From Gillisella vitis (GTDB lineage Bacteria; Pseudomonadota; Alphaproteobacteria; Rhizobiales; Rhizobiaceae), in assembly GCF_001541345.2 (NCBI RefSeq), contig NZ_LMVL02000005.1, positions 62,001-126,000 on the forward strand: DNA of 64,000 nucleotides, given 5' to 3'. The notes under the pieces were generated by a model. That model saw only the letters and a program-made list of their open reading frames with translations. It searched no databases and was not told the DNA's origin. Positions 20,586 to 31,100 of the stretch are shown here, piece after piece. The position numbers and the translations under genes were made by a program. The stretch's first letter is position 1. The number at the start of each line of letters is the position of its first letter.

Positions 20586-20606
20586 CAGGCGCTCATTGTG
20601 CGCCTG
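20586..20606 (-). other. Hairpin between luxR-type gene and pyc
   Basis: CAGGCGC, loop TCATTGT, GCGCCTG: a perfect 7-bp stem just upstream of the pyc ribosome-binding site. No T-tract follows on the minus strand, so it may be a leader structure rather than a terminator. Confidence 0.4.
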
Positions 20607-20674
20607 CGAAGAGAATCCATAGCGGTTTGCAAGACATCGCGCAATTTAGGCAAGTCAGCAGAACGATGAAAATA

Positions 20675-21421
20675 TCAGCTGATCAGGCCAAGGCGGTAAG
20701 CAATTGCTACCATATGTTGCCGGTTTTTGGCGTTCAACTTATCCTGCAATTCGTTGACATACCAATCGACGGTGTGGTTCGAAATCTCAAGCAATTTGCT
20801 CATCTCGTTCGAGGTCATGCCCTCCCCGAGATAATTGAGAATTTCAAGCTCACGCCGGGTCAGGCGCACATCGACTTTTTGCACCATCGACAGCAATTCG
20901 TCTTCGCCATTGATTTCCGCCAGCCGCCAGAAGGCGCATTTCGCCACCGTGTCGAAGAGCATGATCTCAATCGGGGTCAGCTCCACCGGTCGTCCGCCAA
21001 TGGTCATGTTGGCCAGCAGTCCACCCCGTCCGTGGATGGGGAAGATGTAGCCTTCTTCGAGACCAAAACGCTGGGCATCCATCATCATCCGCTGCATGCG
21101 TTTGAAATGCGGGTCCTGGCTGAACGCCGTCAGCGTTTCGCTCCAGCGGAACGGCCGTTGCGCTTGCGCGAGATAGCGAATGGCAGGATCGATCAGCACA
21201 AATTTTTTCGTAATATAAATTTGCGGCCATTTTTCCGGCCACCGTCCTGCAAGCACCAGAGACATGGGGTTTTGGTCAGGCTTTGGACTGCGCACTAGGC
21301 CGTAATAATCGAATTTATAAAACTCGAGAAGTTTCTCCAACTCGAGGATCAGCTCCTCTCGACTTCGGCATCCCTGAGATACAGCCAAAAACTGTATGAG
21401 ATGATTGACACTCACACGCAC
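20675..21421 (-). CDS. LuxR-type transcriptional regulator with autoinducer-binding domain
   Basis: 248 residues. The N-terminal part fits the autoinducer-binding domain: W65, Y69, D78-P79 and W93 in RWPEKWPQIYITKKFVLIDP and PFRWSET align with the acyl-homoserine-lactone contact residues of TraR/LuxR. The C-terminal GerE helix-turn-helix (about 187-235) reads LTRRELEILNYLGEGMTSNE with SNHTVDWYVNELQDKL. No luxI-type synthase is in the window, so it looks like a LuxR solo that could sense a signal made elsewhere. Grapevine agrobacteria carry solos of this kind (AviR, AvhR), but I cannot assign it to one. Divergent from ndvA. Confidence 0.88.
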   Translation of the reverse strand: MRVSVNHLIQFLAVSQGCRSREELILELEKLLEFYKFDYYGLVRSPKPDQNPMSLVLAGRWPEKWPQIYITKKFVLIDPAIRYLAQAQRPFRWSETLTAFSQDPHFKRMQRMMMDAQRFGLEEGYIFPIHGRGGLLANMTIGGRPVELTPIEIMLFDTVAKCAFWRLAEINGEDELLSMVQKVDVRLTRRELEILNYLGEGMTSNEMSKLLEISNHTVDWYVNELQDKLNAKNRQHMVAIAYRLGLIS

Positions 21422-21690
21422 CCCCTAGGTTCAGCAGCAGACTGAACATTAACATTCTCTAATTATTATCAAACACTATTTCTTAAAATACACGTTAAGC
21501 TTATGTGTTTGTTAATTCGGCTACCTGAAATTTTACCCATAGCAAGCATGGTGAAAAAGAGAATTCCAAAACCGGACTTTGCACAACATCTGCGGGTCTG
21601 TATAGGCAGCGTTCAGGTTCGTCTCCTTAAAATATCGTGATACGATGCCTCAACCGGCCAATTCGAAGCCGATCAGGAGAAACTGACGCC
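21422..21690. promoter_or_regulatory. Divergent luxR-type / ndvA control region
   Basis: 269 bp, clearly more AT-rich than its flanks. It contains the imperfect dyad ACACGTTAAGCTTATGTGT centred on AAGCTT near 21497. AAACAC (21471) and GTGTTT (21504) form a wider inverted pair. Could be a regulator-binding site; no proof. Confidence 0.4.
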
Positions 21691-23442
21691 ATGTCCCTGT
21701 TGCAAATTTACTGGCGAGCCTTGCAATATCTTGCCGCTTACCGTCTGAAGGTTAGCATCGTGGTGACGGCCAACGTCATATTGGCGGTGATCACCATTGC
21801 CGAACCGATCCTGTTTGGTTGGATCATCGACGCAATTTCCAGTGGCAAGCCAGTCAAGGATATTCTGTTCCTGTGGGGCGGCTTTGGTATATTCAACACG
21901 ATTGCTTTCGTGCTTGTCGCCCGCGAAGCCGACAGGCTGGCGCATGGCCGCCGGGCCAGTCTTCTGACCGAAGCCTTTGGCCGGATCATTTCCATGCCGC
22001 TGTCCTGGCATCATCAGCGCGGCACGTCCAACGCGCTGCATACGCTGCTGCGCGCCAGTGAGACGCTGTTTGGTCTCTGGCTGGAATTCATGAGAACCCA
22101 TCTGGCCACGGCCGTGGCGCTCGTGTTGCTGGTGCCGACCGCCTTTTCCATGGACGTGCGCCTGACGCTGGTGCTGATCGTGCTTGGTCTGATCTATGTG
22201 GCGATCGGCAAGATGGTGATGGACAAGACCAAGGATGGTCAGGCCTCCGTCGAGAGCCACTACCATACGGTGTTTTCCCATGTCAGCGACACGATCAGCA
22301 ATGTCTCTGTCGTGCATAGCTATAATCGTATCCAGGCCGAAACCTCGGCCCTGAAGACCTTTACCAGCAAGCTGCTCGATGCTCAGTATCCGGTGCTCGA
22401 CTGGTGGGCGATTGCCAGCGGCCTCAATCGCATCGCCTCTACCGCTTCGATGCTGATCATCCTGATTATCGGCACCATGCTGGTGCAGAGCGGCGAATTG
22501 CGGGTCGGCGACGTTATTGCCTTCATCGGCTTTGCCAATCTGCTGATCGCCCGTCTCGACCAGATGCGCCAGTTTTCGACGCAGATCTTCGAGGCGCGCG
22601 CCAAGCTGGAAGATTTCTACGTGCTGGAGGATTCCGTGCAGGATCGTGATGAGCCGGCTGGCAATCGCGATTTGCAGTCTGTACGTGGCGATGTTGAATT
22701 CCGCCATGTCTCCTTCGATTTCGCCAATACCACCCAGGGCGTCAAGGATGTGTCCTTCACGGTCAAGGCCGGACAGACGATTGCCATCGTCGGGCCGACC
22801 GGTGCCGGCAAGACCACCCTGATCAACCTGCTGCAACGGGTGCATGAGCCGCAGCATGGGCAGATCCTGATCGATGGTGCCGATATCTCCACCATTACCC
22901 GCCAGTCGCTGCGCAACTCGATTGCGACCGTGTTTCAGGATGCAGGCATTCTCAACCGGTCGATTGCCGATAACATTCGCATCGGGCGCGAAAATGCGAC
23001 GGACGAGGATATCGTCAAGGCGGCGGAGGCTGCTGCGGCCACCGACTTCATCGAAAGCCGTCTGTCTGGCTTCGATACTGACGTCGGTGAGCGTGGCAAC
23101 CGTCTGTCGGGCGGCGAGCGGCAGCGTATCGCCATTGCCCGTGCCATCCTGAAGGATGCGCCGATCCTGGTACTGGACGAGGCAACCAGTGCGCTCGACG
23201 TGGAGACCGAAGAGCGGGTAAAATCCGCTATCGACCGGCTGCGCCAGAACCGCACAACCTTTATCATTGCCCACAGGCTATCGACTGTGCGTGAAGCCGA
23301 CCAGGTCCTGTTCCTGGACCATGGCCGTATTGTCGAAATGGGTGGTTATGATGAATTGAGCTCCAAGGGTGGCCGTTTTGCAGCCTTGCTGCACACCAGC
23401 GGCTTGTTGAACGATGACGACAAGGTCGCGGTGAAGGCCTGA
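21691..23442 (+). CDS. ndvA: Cyclic beta-1,2-glucan exporter NdvA/ChvA
   Basis: ABC exporter half-transporter, 583 residues (family about 588), moving cyclic beta-1,2-glucan from cytoplasm to periplasm; needed for plant attachment and osmoadaptation in rhizobia. It begins MSLLQIYWRALQYLAAYRLK, the ChvA/NdvA signature, with six membrane segments in the first 300 residues. The ATPase follows: Walker A GPTGAGKTTL at 368-377, signature LSGGERQRIAIARAIL from 472 and Walker B ILVLDEATSALD near 492. CAGGAGA precedes ATG 21691. Its functional partner, the synthase ndvB, lies 1.7 kb downstream past an oppositely oriented hydrolase gene. Confidence 0.95.
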   Translation: MSLLQIYWRALQYLAAYRLKVSIVVTANVILAVITIAEPILFGWIIDAISSGKPVKDILFLWGGFGIFNTIAFVLVAREADRLAHGRRASLLTEAFGRIISMPLSWHHQRGTSNALHTLLRASETLFGLWLEFMRTHLATAVALVLLVPTAFSMDVRLTLVLIVLGLIYVAIGKMVMDKTKDGQASVESHYHTVFSHVSDTISNVSVVHSYNRIQAETSALKTFTSKLLDAQYPVLDWWAIASGLNRIASTASMLIILIIGTMLVQSGELRVGDVIAFIGFANLLIARLDQMRQFSTQIFEARAKLEDFYVLEDSVQDRDEPAGNRDLQSVRGDVEFRHVSFDFANTTQGVKDVSFTVKAGQTIAIVGPTGAGKTTLINLLQRVHEPQHGQILIDGADISTITRQSLRNSIATVFQDAGILNRSIADNIRIGRENATDEDIVKAAEAAAATDFIESRLSGFDTDVGERGNRLSGGERQRIAIARAILKDAPILVLDEATSALDVETEERVKSAIDRLRQNRTTFIIAHRLSTVREADQVLFLDHGRIVEMGGYDELSSKGGRFAALLHTSGLLNDDDKVAVKA

Positions 23443-23464
23443 TAAATCAATCATTCTATCTGGT

Positions 23465-23499
23465 AAAAAGGCGTGGCTCCGAAAGGAGCCGCGCCTTTA
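23465..23499. terminator. Bidirectional terminator between ndvA and M20 hydrolase
   Basis: 14-pair stem (23467-23480 with 23485-23498, one T-G wobble), GAAA tetraloop, A-rich on the left and T-rich on the right, so it can work for both convergent genes. Confidence 0.88.
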
Positions 23500-23512
23500 G
23501 TCTGTCAATGCT

Positions 23513-24676
23513 CTATTCCGGTTTTAGCCGGCTCTCAGTCAGTTCCACCCAAAATGCCGTGCCGGTCGGGATGATGTCGTCATTGAAATCATAGCGCGGA
23601 TGATGGAGCGGCGGGTCGTTTTCGGTGCGTTTGGTGCCGAGGAAGAAGTAGGTGCCGGGCTTTTCCTGGAGCATATAGGCGAAATCCTCGCCGCCCATAG
23701 TCGGACGCGGCATATCGAAAACCTTGCCTTCGCCGGCAAAGCGTCTGGCAAGATCGCGCACGTAATCGGTTTCCGCCTTGTGATTGACGGTGGCTGGATA
23801 GCCCCGTTCATAGTCAATCTCCACGGTCATGCCGTAGCTGGCCGCCTGCCCTTCGGCGATAGCTCGAACGCGGCGTTCCAGTTCATCGCGCACATGATCG
23901 TCAAAGCTGCGGATGGTCAGGACCATTTCCGCCCGCTCCGGGATCACATTACTGGCGGCACCGGCATGAAAGCCGCCGACAGTGATGACGACGGGGTCGA
24001 GCGGGTGGATATTGCGTGACGCTATGGTTTGCAGCGCCATGACGATGCTGGCGCCTGCGACGATCGGATCGCTGGTGCTTTGTGGTTCGGCACCGTGGCC
24101 ACCCCGGCCAATCACGGTGATCTTGCATTCATCGACCGAAGCCATGATCGGCCCTTCCCGGAACGCGAAGTGGCCGAATGCAATGCCGGGGTCGTTATGC
24201 AGGCCAAAGACCGCATCGCAGGGGAAGCGCTCGAACAAGCCGTCTTCGATCATCAGCCGCGCGCCGCCGAAATTTTCTTCCGCCGGTTGGAAAATCAGAT
24301 GCACGATGCCATCGAAATTGCGGCGCTCCGCCAGAATACCGGCAGCACCCAGCAGCATGGCCGTGTGACCGTCATGGCCGCAGGCATGCATCAGGCCGGG
24401 CGTGAGGCTGGCATAATCAAGGCCGGTCTCTTCAGTGATTGGCAGAGCATCGAAATCCGCGCGTAGTCCGATGGAACGCTGGCTGGTCCCATTGCGCAAG
24501 GTGGCGACAATGCCGGTGCGGGCCAAACCCCTGGTGACCTCATAGCCCATGGCCTCCAGTTTTCCCGCCACATAATCGGAGGTGTGAAACTCCGATAGTC
24601 CCAGTTCCGGGTGCTGATGGAGGTAGCGCCTGATCTCGACGACATCTTTCATGGCATTGGAGAAAAAGAGAGACAT
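23513..24676 (-). CDS. M20D-family amidohydrolase (HipO-like)
   Basis: 387-residue zinc aminoacylase/amidohydrolase of the M20D family, which removes acyl groups from N-acyl amino acids or related amides; substrate not predictable. Visible metal motifs: HACGHDGH from residue 97 (the Cys of this motif is typical of M20D), FQPAEE near 145 with the general base Glu, and GGEDFAYML near the C-terminus. ATG 24676 is chosen because similarity begins at MSLFFSNAMKDVVEIRRYLH; the inner ATG at 24652 is an alternative. It sits between ndvA and ndvB on the opposite strand. Confidence 0.9.
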   Translation of the reverse strand: MSLFFSNAMKDVVEIRRYLHQHPELGLSEFHTSDYVAGKLEAMGYEVTRGLARTGIVATLRNGTSQRSIGLRADFDALPITEETGLDYASLTPGLMHACGHDGHTAMLLGAAGILAERRNFDGIVHLIFQPAEENFGGARLMIEDGLFERFPCDAVFGLHNDPGIAFGHFAFREGPIMASVDECKITVIGRGGHGAEPQSTSDPIVAGASIVMALQTIASRNIHPLDPVVITVGGFHAGAASNVIPERAEMVLTIRSFDDHVRDELERRVRAIAEGQAASYGMTVEIDYERGYPATVNHKAETDYVRDLARRFAGEGKVFDMPRPTMGGEDFAYMLQEKPGTYFFLGTKRTENDPPLHHPRYDFNDDIIPTGTAFWVELTESRLKPE

Positions 24677-25127
24677 AGTTAACCTAAAGTGTGGATGGTC
24701 TGTTTCCGATTCGTAAGCTCCGCCTCGGGCAGAGGATCTTGGATTTGTTCTCGCTGAATTTATAGAGGGAGACCCTAACATCCGTTCAGCTTCGGTTCAA
24801 ACTGAGCATTGCAGGGTGGCAGACTTAGGATGAACAGTCGTGCCGACAAAAATGTCGGGAAGACATCATTTGCAAAAGACCGGCAGATGGATGAGCCCAA
24901 GCAAAGGAAGTGTTTATCGACGTGAAACTCTGTCTAGAGCATCTCCGCCCGTCTTGCCGGATTGACGGATTACCCGGCCTGACCAAGCCTTTATTAAAGG
25001 CGCGCGTCATGGCCGCATTGATTTTCCCGCAGCCGCGGGCCTTTCCCTAGGCCCAGTTGCGCATATGTAAGTGCTGCATCATCCCAATGCGGCAGATTTC
25101 ACTCTTGCTGGTAACAGATTCGAAAAC
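24677..25127. promoter_or_regulatory. Divergent M20 hydrolase / ndvB control region
   Basis: 451 bp without a gene. Small hairpins: CCGACA-AAAA-TGTCGG near 24843-24858 and GGGCCT/AGGCCC near 25038-25055. An in-frame GTG at 25071 could extend ndvB by 19 residues. Promoter positions cannot be read with confidence. Confidence 0.4.
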
Positions 25128-28100
25128 ATGTCCCCATCTATGACGCCATCCACAGCGCCACGCGATACAGAAACCCGCAATATCGATCACAACGATTCGA
25201 TCCGGGCTACCTATCTGACAATCGATGAGTTGCAGGAGAAATCCAAGGCTCTCGCCACTTCGGTGATGAGCACGCTTCCGGGTTTCTTCGATTTCGATTT
25301 CTTCGCCCGGCATAAGGAAAACGAGCGGGAAATCCTGCGCGTCTATCGCACCACCGCCGCCGATGTCGAGGCGGGGGCGACGATTACGCCTGCTGCCGAA
25401 TGGCTGCTGGACAATCACTACATTATCGAAGAAGCGATTCAGGAAGTCCGCCGCGACTTTCCCAAAAAATTCTATCGGCAATTGCCGACGGTCAAGGTCG
25501 GCGACCGGATCATTCCCCGCGTCATGGCGCTGGCCTGGCTCTATGTGGCTCATACCCATTCCACAGTGACGCGCGAAAGCATGACGGCGCTGGCGGAAGG
25601 CTATCAGTCCGAGCATTCGCTTGAAATCGGCGAATTGTGGGCCCTGCCCTCCATGGTGCGCTTTGTGCTGGTGGAAAACCTGCGGCGCATTTCGACCCGG
25701 GTGGAAAAATCCCGGCAGATGCGGCGCAAGGCCAATGAGGCCGCCGACGAAATCGTCCGGCTGAATGACGAGGCCGCCTGCCGCGAATATTTGAAGCAGC
25801 TGGAATCACTCGCCGACGACAATACGTTTGCGACGCAATTTCTCTATCGCCTGCGCAACGGTTCGCAGACATCCGCCGTTGCCGTCAGCTGGTTGGAGAA
25901 GCGGTTGGAGGCCAATGGCCGTACAACCGAAGAGGCTATGGCCGCCGAGCATAACCGGCTTTCGTCCGGCAATGTCAGCATGGGCAGCATCATCAAGGGC
26001 CTGCGCACCATTGACGATACCGAATGGTCGGTCTGGGTCGAAGAAGTCAGCCATGTCGACAAGATCCTGCGCAGCCACAGCGATTATGAAGCGCTGGATT
26101 TCGGCTCGCGCAACAGCTACCGCAACACGATTGAAAAGCTGGCGCGCCGTTCCGACAAGAGCGAGCTGGAAATAGCCCAGATCGCCATCGATCTGTCGAA
26201 GGCTGCCGCGTCGACCGGTGATCTCTCCGATGCGCCGTCCAATGTCGGCAGCGTTCTCGTGGGCGCACAGAAGGAAGCGCTGGAGCGTGCGGTCGGTTAT
26301 CGCGTGCCTGCGCATATTGCCGTCACCCGCAGCTTCAAGCGGTTGCATTGGCTGGCCATCGCCCTGCCCGTCCTGGCGCTGACAGCATTGGCGTTGGCAC
26401 TCGTTGCCTGGTACCTGTCTTACGCTGGTCTTTCGGTGCCGCTGATCACCATTCTCGTCGTGCTGTTTGCCCTGCCGGCATCCGAAGGCGCGACCGGCCT
26501 GTTCAACACGCTGTCCACCTTTGTTCTGAAGCCCGCCCGTCTGGTCGGCTATGAGTTCAAGGAGGGCATTCCAGACGATGCGCGTACGCTGGTTGCCGTT
26601 CCCTGCATGATCTCCAAGCGTGACCATGTCGATGAACTGGTGCGCAATCTGGAAGTCCATTACCTCACCAATCCGCGTGGCGAGGTGTATTTTTCGCTGC
26701 TCAGCGACTGGCCAGATGCCAAGGTCGAAGAGACCGAAGCCGATCTCGAAGTGCTGGAATATGCCAAGCGGGAAATCGCTGCGCTGAACGCCCGCTACAA
26801 TGAAGACGGCAAGACCCGTTTCTATTTCCTGCATCGCCGCCGTCTGTTCAATCCCCAGGAAGATTGCTGGATGGGTTGGGAGCGCAAGCGGGGTAAGCTG
26901 CATGAGCTGAACCTTTTGCTACGTGGCGACAAGGATACATCCTACCTGCCCGGTGCCAATACGGTGCCGGATGGCGTGCAATATGTGATGACGCTGGACG
27001 CCGACACCCGGTTGATGCGCGATGCCGTGACCAAGATGGTCGGCAAGATGTATCATCCGATCAATCGCCCCGTGCACGACCCGGTAACCGGTCGTGTGGT
27101 CAGCGGCTATGGTATTCTCCAGCCGCGCGTCACCCCCTCGCTGACAACAGGCAAGGACGCCTCGGTATTCCAGCGGGTGTTTTCGATCAATCGCGGTCTC
27201 GATCCTTACGTCTTTACCGTGTCTGACGTCTATCAGGACATTACCGGCGAAGGCAGCTTCACCGGCAAGGGCCTTTACCATGTCGACGCTTTCGAGCGGG
27301 CCATCAAGGGCCAGATCGATGAGAATACCGTTCTTAGCCACGACCTGCTGGAAGGCTCGTTTGCCCGCTGCGCGCTGGTGACCGATGTCGAGCTGGTCGA
27401 GGATTTCCCGACCCGTTATGAAGTAGAAATTTCCCGCCAGCATCGCTGGGCGCGCGGCGACTGGCAGTTGCTGCCTTATATTCTCGATCCGAAGCGCGGT
27501 ATTACCTCGCTTGGCCGCTGGAAAATGGTCGATAACTTGCGCCGGTCGCTGACCCCGATTGCCTGGTTCGCCGCGTCTGTCATCGGCTGGTTCGCCATGA
27601 GCCCGATCGACACGCTGATCTGGCAATTGCTGTTGATCTTCTCGCTGTTCGTTGCGCCAACAATCTCTCTGATCAACGCGCTTGTGCCACGTCAGACGGA
27701 TATCGTGCCAAGCGCACACTTCCAGTCGCTCTGGGCCGATTTGCGCGGCGCCAATGCGCAAGTGGCACTTCGTATCGTCTTCATCGCTGATATGGCCTGC
27801 ATGATGGCCGATGCCATCGTGCGCTCGATGTATCGCCTGCTGGTCAGCCGCAAGTTGCTGCTGGAATGGCGCACTGCCGCCAGCATCCAGTCGGTGGCCC
27901 AGGGCAGTATTCCGACCTATTACCGCACGATGCGCTATGCACCGACGCTGGCCCTCGTCGCCTTCGGCCTCTCGGCCTATGAAGCCGGTTACGGTGCGCT
28001 GATCGGCCTGCCCTTCACGCTGATGTGGGTGCTGTCGCCGCTGGTTGCCTGGTATGTCAGCCAGTCCGCCGAAACGGAAGACCGGTTGCTGGTGCCGGAA

Positions 28101-31100
28101 GAAACCGTTATCGAACTGCGCCGCATCGCGCGCCGCACCTGGCGCTATTACGAGACCTTCGCCAATGCAGGCGAACATTTCCTGCCGCCGGACAATTTCC
28201 AGGAAACGCCGGAGCCTGTGGTGGCACGCCGGACCTCGCCGACCAATATCGGCGTCTATCTTCTGTCGATTGTCTCTGCCCGTCATTTTGGCTGGCTCGG
28301 TTTCGAGCAGACCATCGAAAAGCTGGAACAGACCATCGGCACCGTCGAGAAGATGGACAAGTTCCGGGGTCATCTTTACAACTGGTATCATACCGACACG
28401 CTGAAATCGCTCGGCAACCGCTATATTTCTGCGGTCGATAGCGGCAATCTTGCTGGTCATCTGATTGCGATTTCGTCTGCCTGCCGCCATTGGGCCGAAG
28501 CCCCGTCTGCCCATCTCCAGGGCAGCCTGGACGGGATCGGCGATGTCGGCGGTATCCTGATGGAAGCGCTGAAGGAACTGCCTGACGACCGCAAGACCGT
28601 GCGCCCGTTGCGCACCCGTCTCTATGAGCGGATCATCGGTTTCAACAATGCGCTGGCCTCAGTCAAGCGCGAGCATGAATTCGCCTCGATCCGGGTCATC
28701 AACCTCGCGGTTCTGGCGCGCGACATCCAGAAGCTGGCGGCCAATCTTCACCACGAGCTGCGCTCTGACAAGAGCACGGACCTGTTGCGTTGGAGTGAGG
28801 CGCTGGTGGCGGTCTGCGAATCGCATATCGCCGATAGCGCCTTCGACCTGTCCAACATCGAGCCGCTGCGTCAGCGTCTGGCCAGCCTGCGTGATCGCAG
28901 CCGCGATCTCGCCTTCTCGATGGATTTCGCCTTCCTGTTCCGCAAGGAACGGCGTCTGCTTTCCATCGGTTATCGTGTTGAGACCATGGAACTGGACGAG
29001 GCCTGCTATGACCTTTTGGCCTCTGAAGCCCGTCTGACCTCGCTGTTTGCCATCGCCAAGGGCGACCTGCCCACCGAACATTGGTACAAGCTGGGCCGTC
29101 AGGTGGTGCCGATCGGCTCACGTGCGGCTCTGGTGTCCTGGTCCGGTTCGATGTTCGAATATCTGATGCCGCCGCTGGTCATGCAGGAACGGCAGGGGGG
29201 TATTCTGAACCAGACGAACAACCTGATCGTCAAGGAACAGATGAACCACGGCAAGCGTCTCAATATCCCCTGGGGTATTTCGGAAGCGGCCTTCAACGCC
29301 CGCGACCATGCGCTCGCCTATCAATATACCAATTTCGGCGTGCCCACTCTCGGCCTGAAACGGGGTCTCGGTCAGAACGCGGTCATCGCGCCCTATGCGT
29401 CGATTCTCGCCAGCCAGTACGATCCGAAGGCAGCGGCTGAAAACCTGAAAAAGCTCCGGGCGCTTGGCGCGCTTGGCGCCTATGGTTTCCATGACGCTGT
29501 CGATTTCACTCCGACCCGGGTGCCGAAGGGCAAGACCTGCGCAGTCGTCTACAATTATTATGCCCACCATCACGGCATGTCGATTGCGGCGATTGCCAAC
29601 GTCACCTTCAATGGCTTGTTGCGTGAACTCTTCCACGCCGATCCGGTGATCGAAGCAGCCGAACTGCTGTTGCAGGAAAAGGCACCGCGCGAAATCCCTG
29701 TGATGAGCGCCAAATACGAGCCGCAGACCCCCGGCAAGGGCCAGGCCGACCTGCTGCGGCCGGAAATCCGCACCATTACCGATCCGCTGTCCAAGGACCG
29801 CGAACTGGTTCTGCTGTCGAACGGCCATTATTCAGTGATGCTGACGGCCACCGGCTCCGGCTTCTCGCGCTGGAACGGCCTGTCCGTTTCCCGCTGGAAG
29901 GCCGATCCGACCGAAGACCGCAACGGCACCTTCATCTTCCTGCGCGATACGGCGTCGGGCGAATGGTGGTCAACGACCGCTGCCCCGCGTCGGGCCGCCG
30001 AGGAAAAGACCCGTGTGGTGTTCAGCGACGACAAGGCTGAATTCACCAAGACGGTTGGCGATATCACCTCGACTGTCGAATGCGTGGTTGCCACCGAACA
30101 TGACGCCGAAGGCCGTCGTGTCACCCTGCTCAACACCGGCACCGAGGACCGCTTCATCGAAGTGACCTCCTATATGGAGCCGGTCCTGTCGAGTGACGAC
30201 AATGACAATGCCCATCCGGTGTTCTCGCGGATGTTCGTGAAAACCGAGCTTGGCCGTAAGGGCGACGTGATCCGCATCGAGCGTAACAAGCGTTCGCCGA
30301 GCGATCCGGATATCTGCGTGGCGCATCTGGTCTCCGATACGTCGGGACCGGGCCGCAATACCGAATTCGAGACCGACCGCTACAAGTTCATCGGCCGTGG
30401 CCGCACACTGGCCGAGGCTGCGGCCTTCGATCCGAATGCGGTTCTGTCTGGTTCGGACGGGTTTACGCTCGATCCAATCGCCTCCTTCCGCCGCGTGCTG
30501 CGCGTTCCTGCTGGCAAAAAGGTCAGCGTGGTCTACTGGACCATCGCCGCCCCGAGCCGTCAGGAAGTCGATGTGGCCATCGAGCGCTATCGTCATCCCG
30601 ATGCGTTCAACCACGAAATGCTGCATGCCTGGACCCGTACCCAGGTCGAGATGCGCCATATCGGCATCACCTCGCAGCAGGCCGCCGCCTTCCAGCAGCT
30701 TGGTCGCTATCTGGTCTATCCCGACATGCATCTGCGGGCCGATCCGGAAACCGTGCGCGCTGGTCTCGCCCCGCAATCGGCGCTGTGGCCAAACTCGATC
30801 TCCGGCGACTACCCGATCTTCGCGGTGCGTATCAATGACGAGATGGACACCGAAGTGGTCCGCGAAGCTTTGAGCGCCCAGGATTACCTGCAACGTCATG
30901 GCGTCGTCACCGATGTGGTGATTCTCAACGAGCGGGCCGCATCCTATGCGCAGGACATGCAGCATGCCCTGGAACAGTTGGCTGAGGGCATGCGCACCAA
31001 GCAGGCCGAAGGCGGCCAGCAACATGTGTTTGCAGTACGCCGCGACCTGATGGACGACAGCGGCTGGAATGCCGTGCTCGCTGCCGCCCGCGTCGTGCTA

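Noticed and set aside
21673..23274. 533-codon minus-strand open frame opposite ndvA
   Set aside because: Antisense shadow of an ABC transporter gene with clear motifs on the plus strand.
24910..24935. ACGTGAAAC near 24920 as a third parS
   Set aside because: Only one half-site; the left arm does not match the palindrome.
26919..28514. 531-codon minus-strand open frame opposite ndvB
   Set aside because: Antisense shadow of ndvB, same composition pattern, no recognisable domain.
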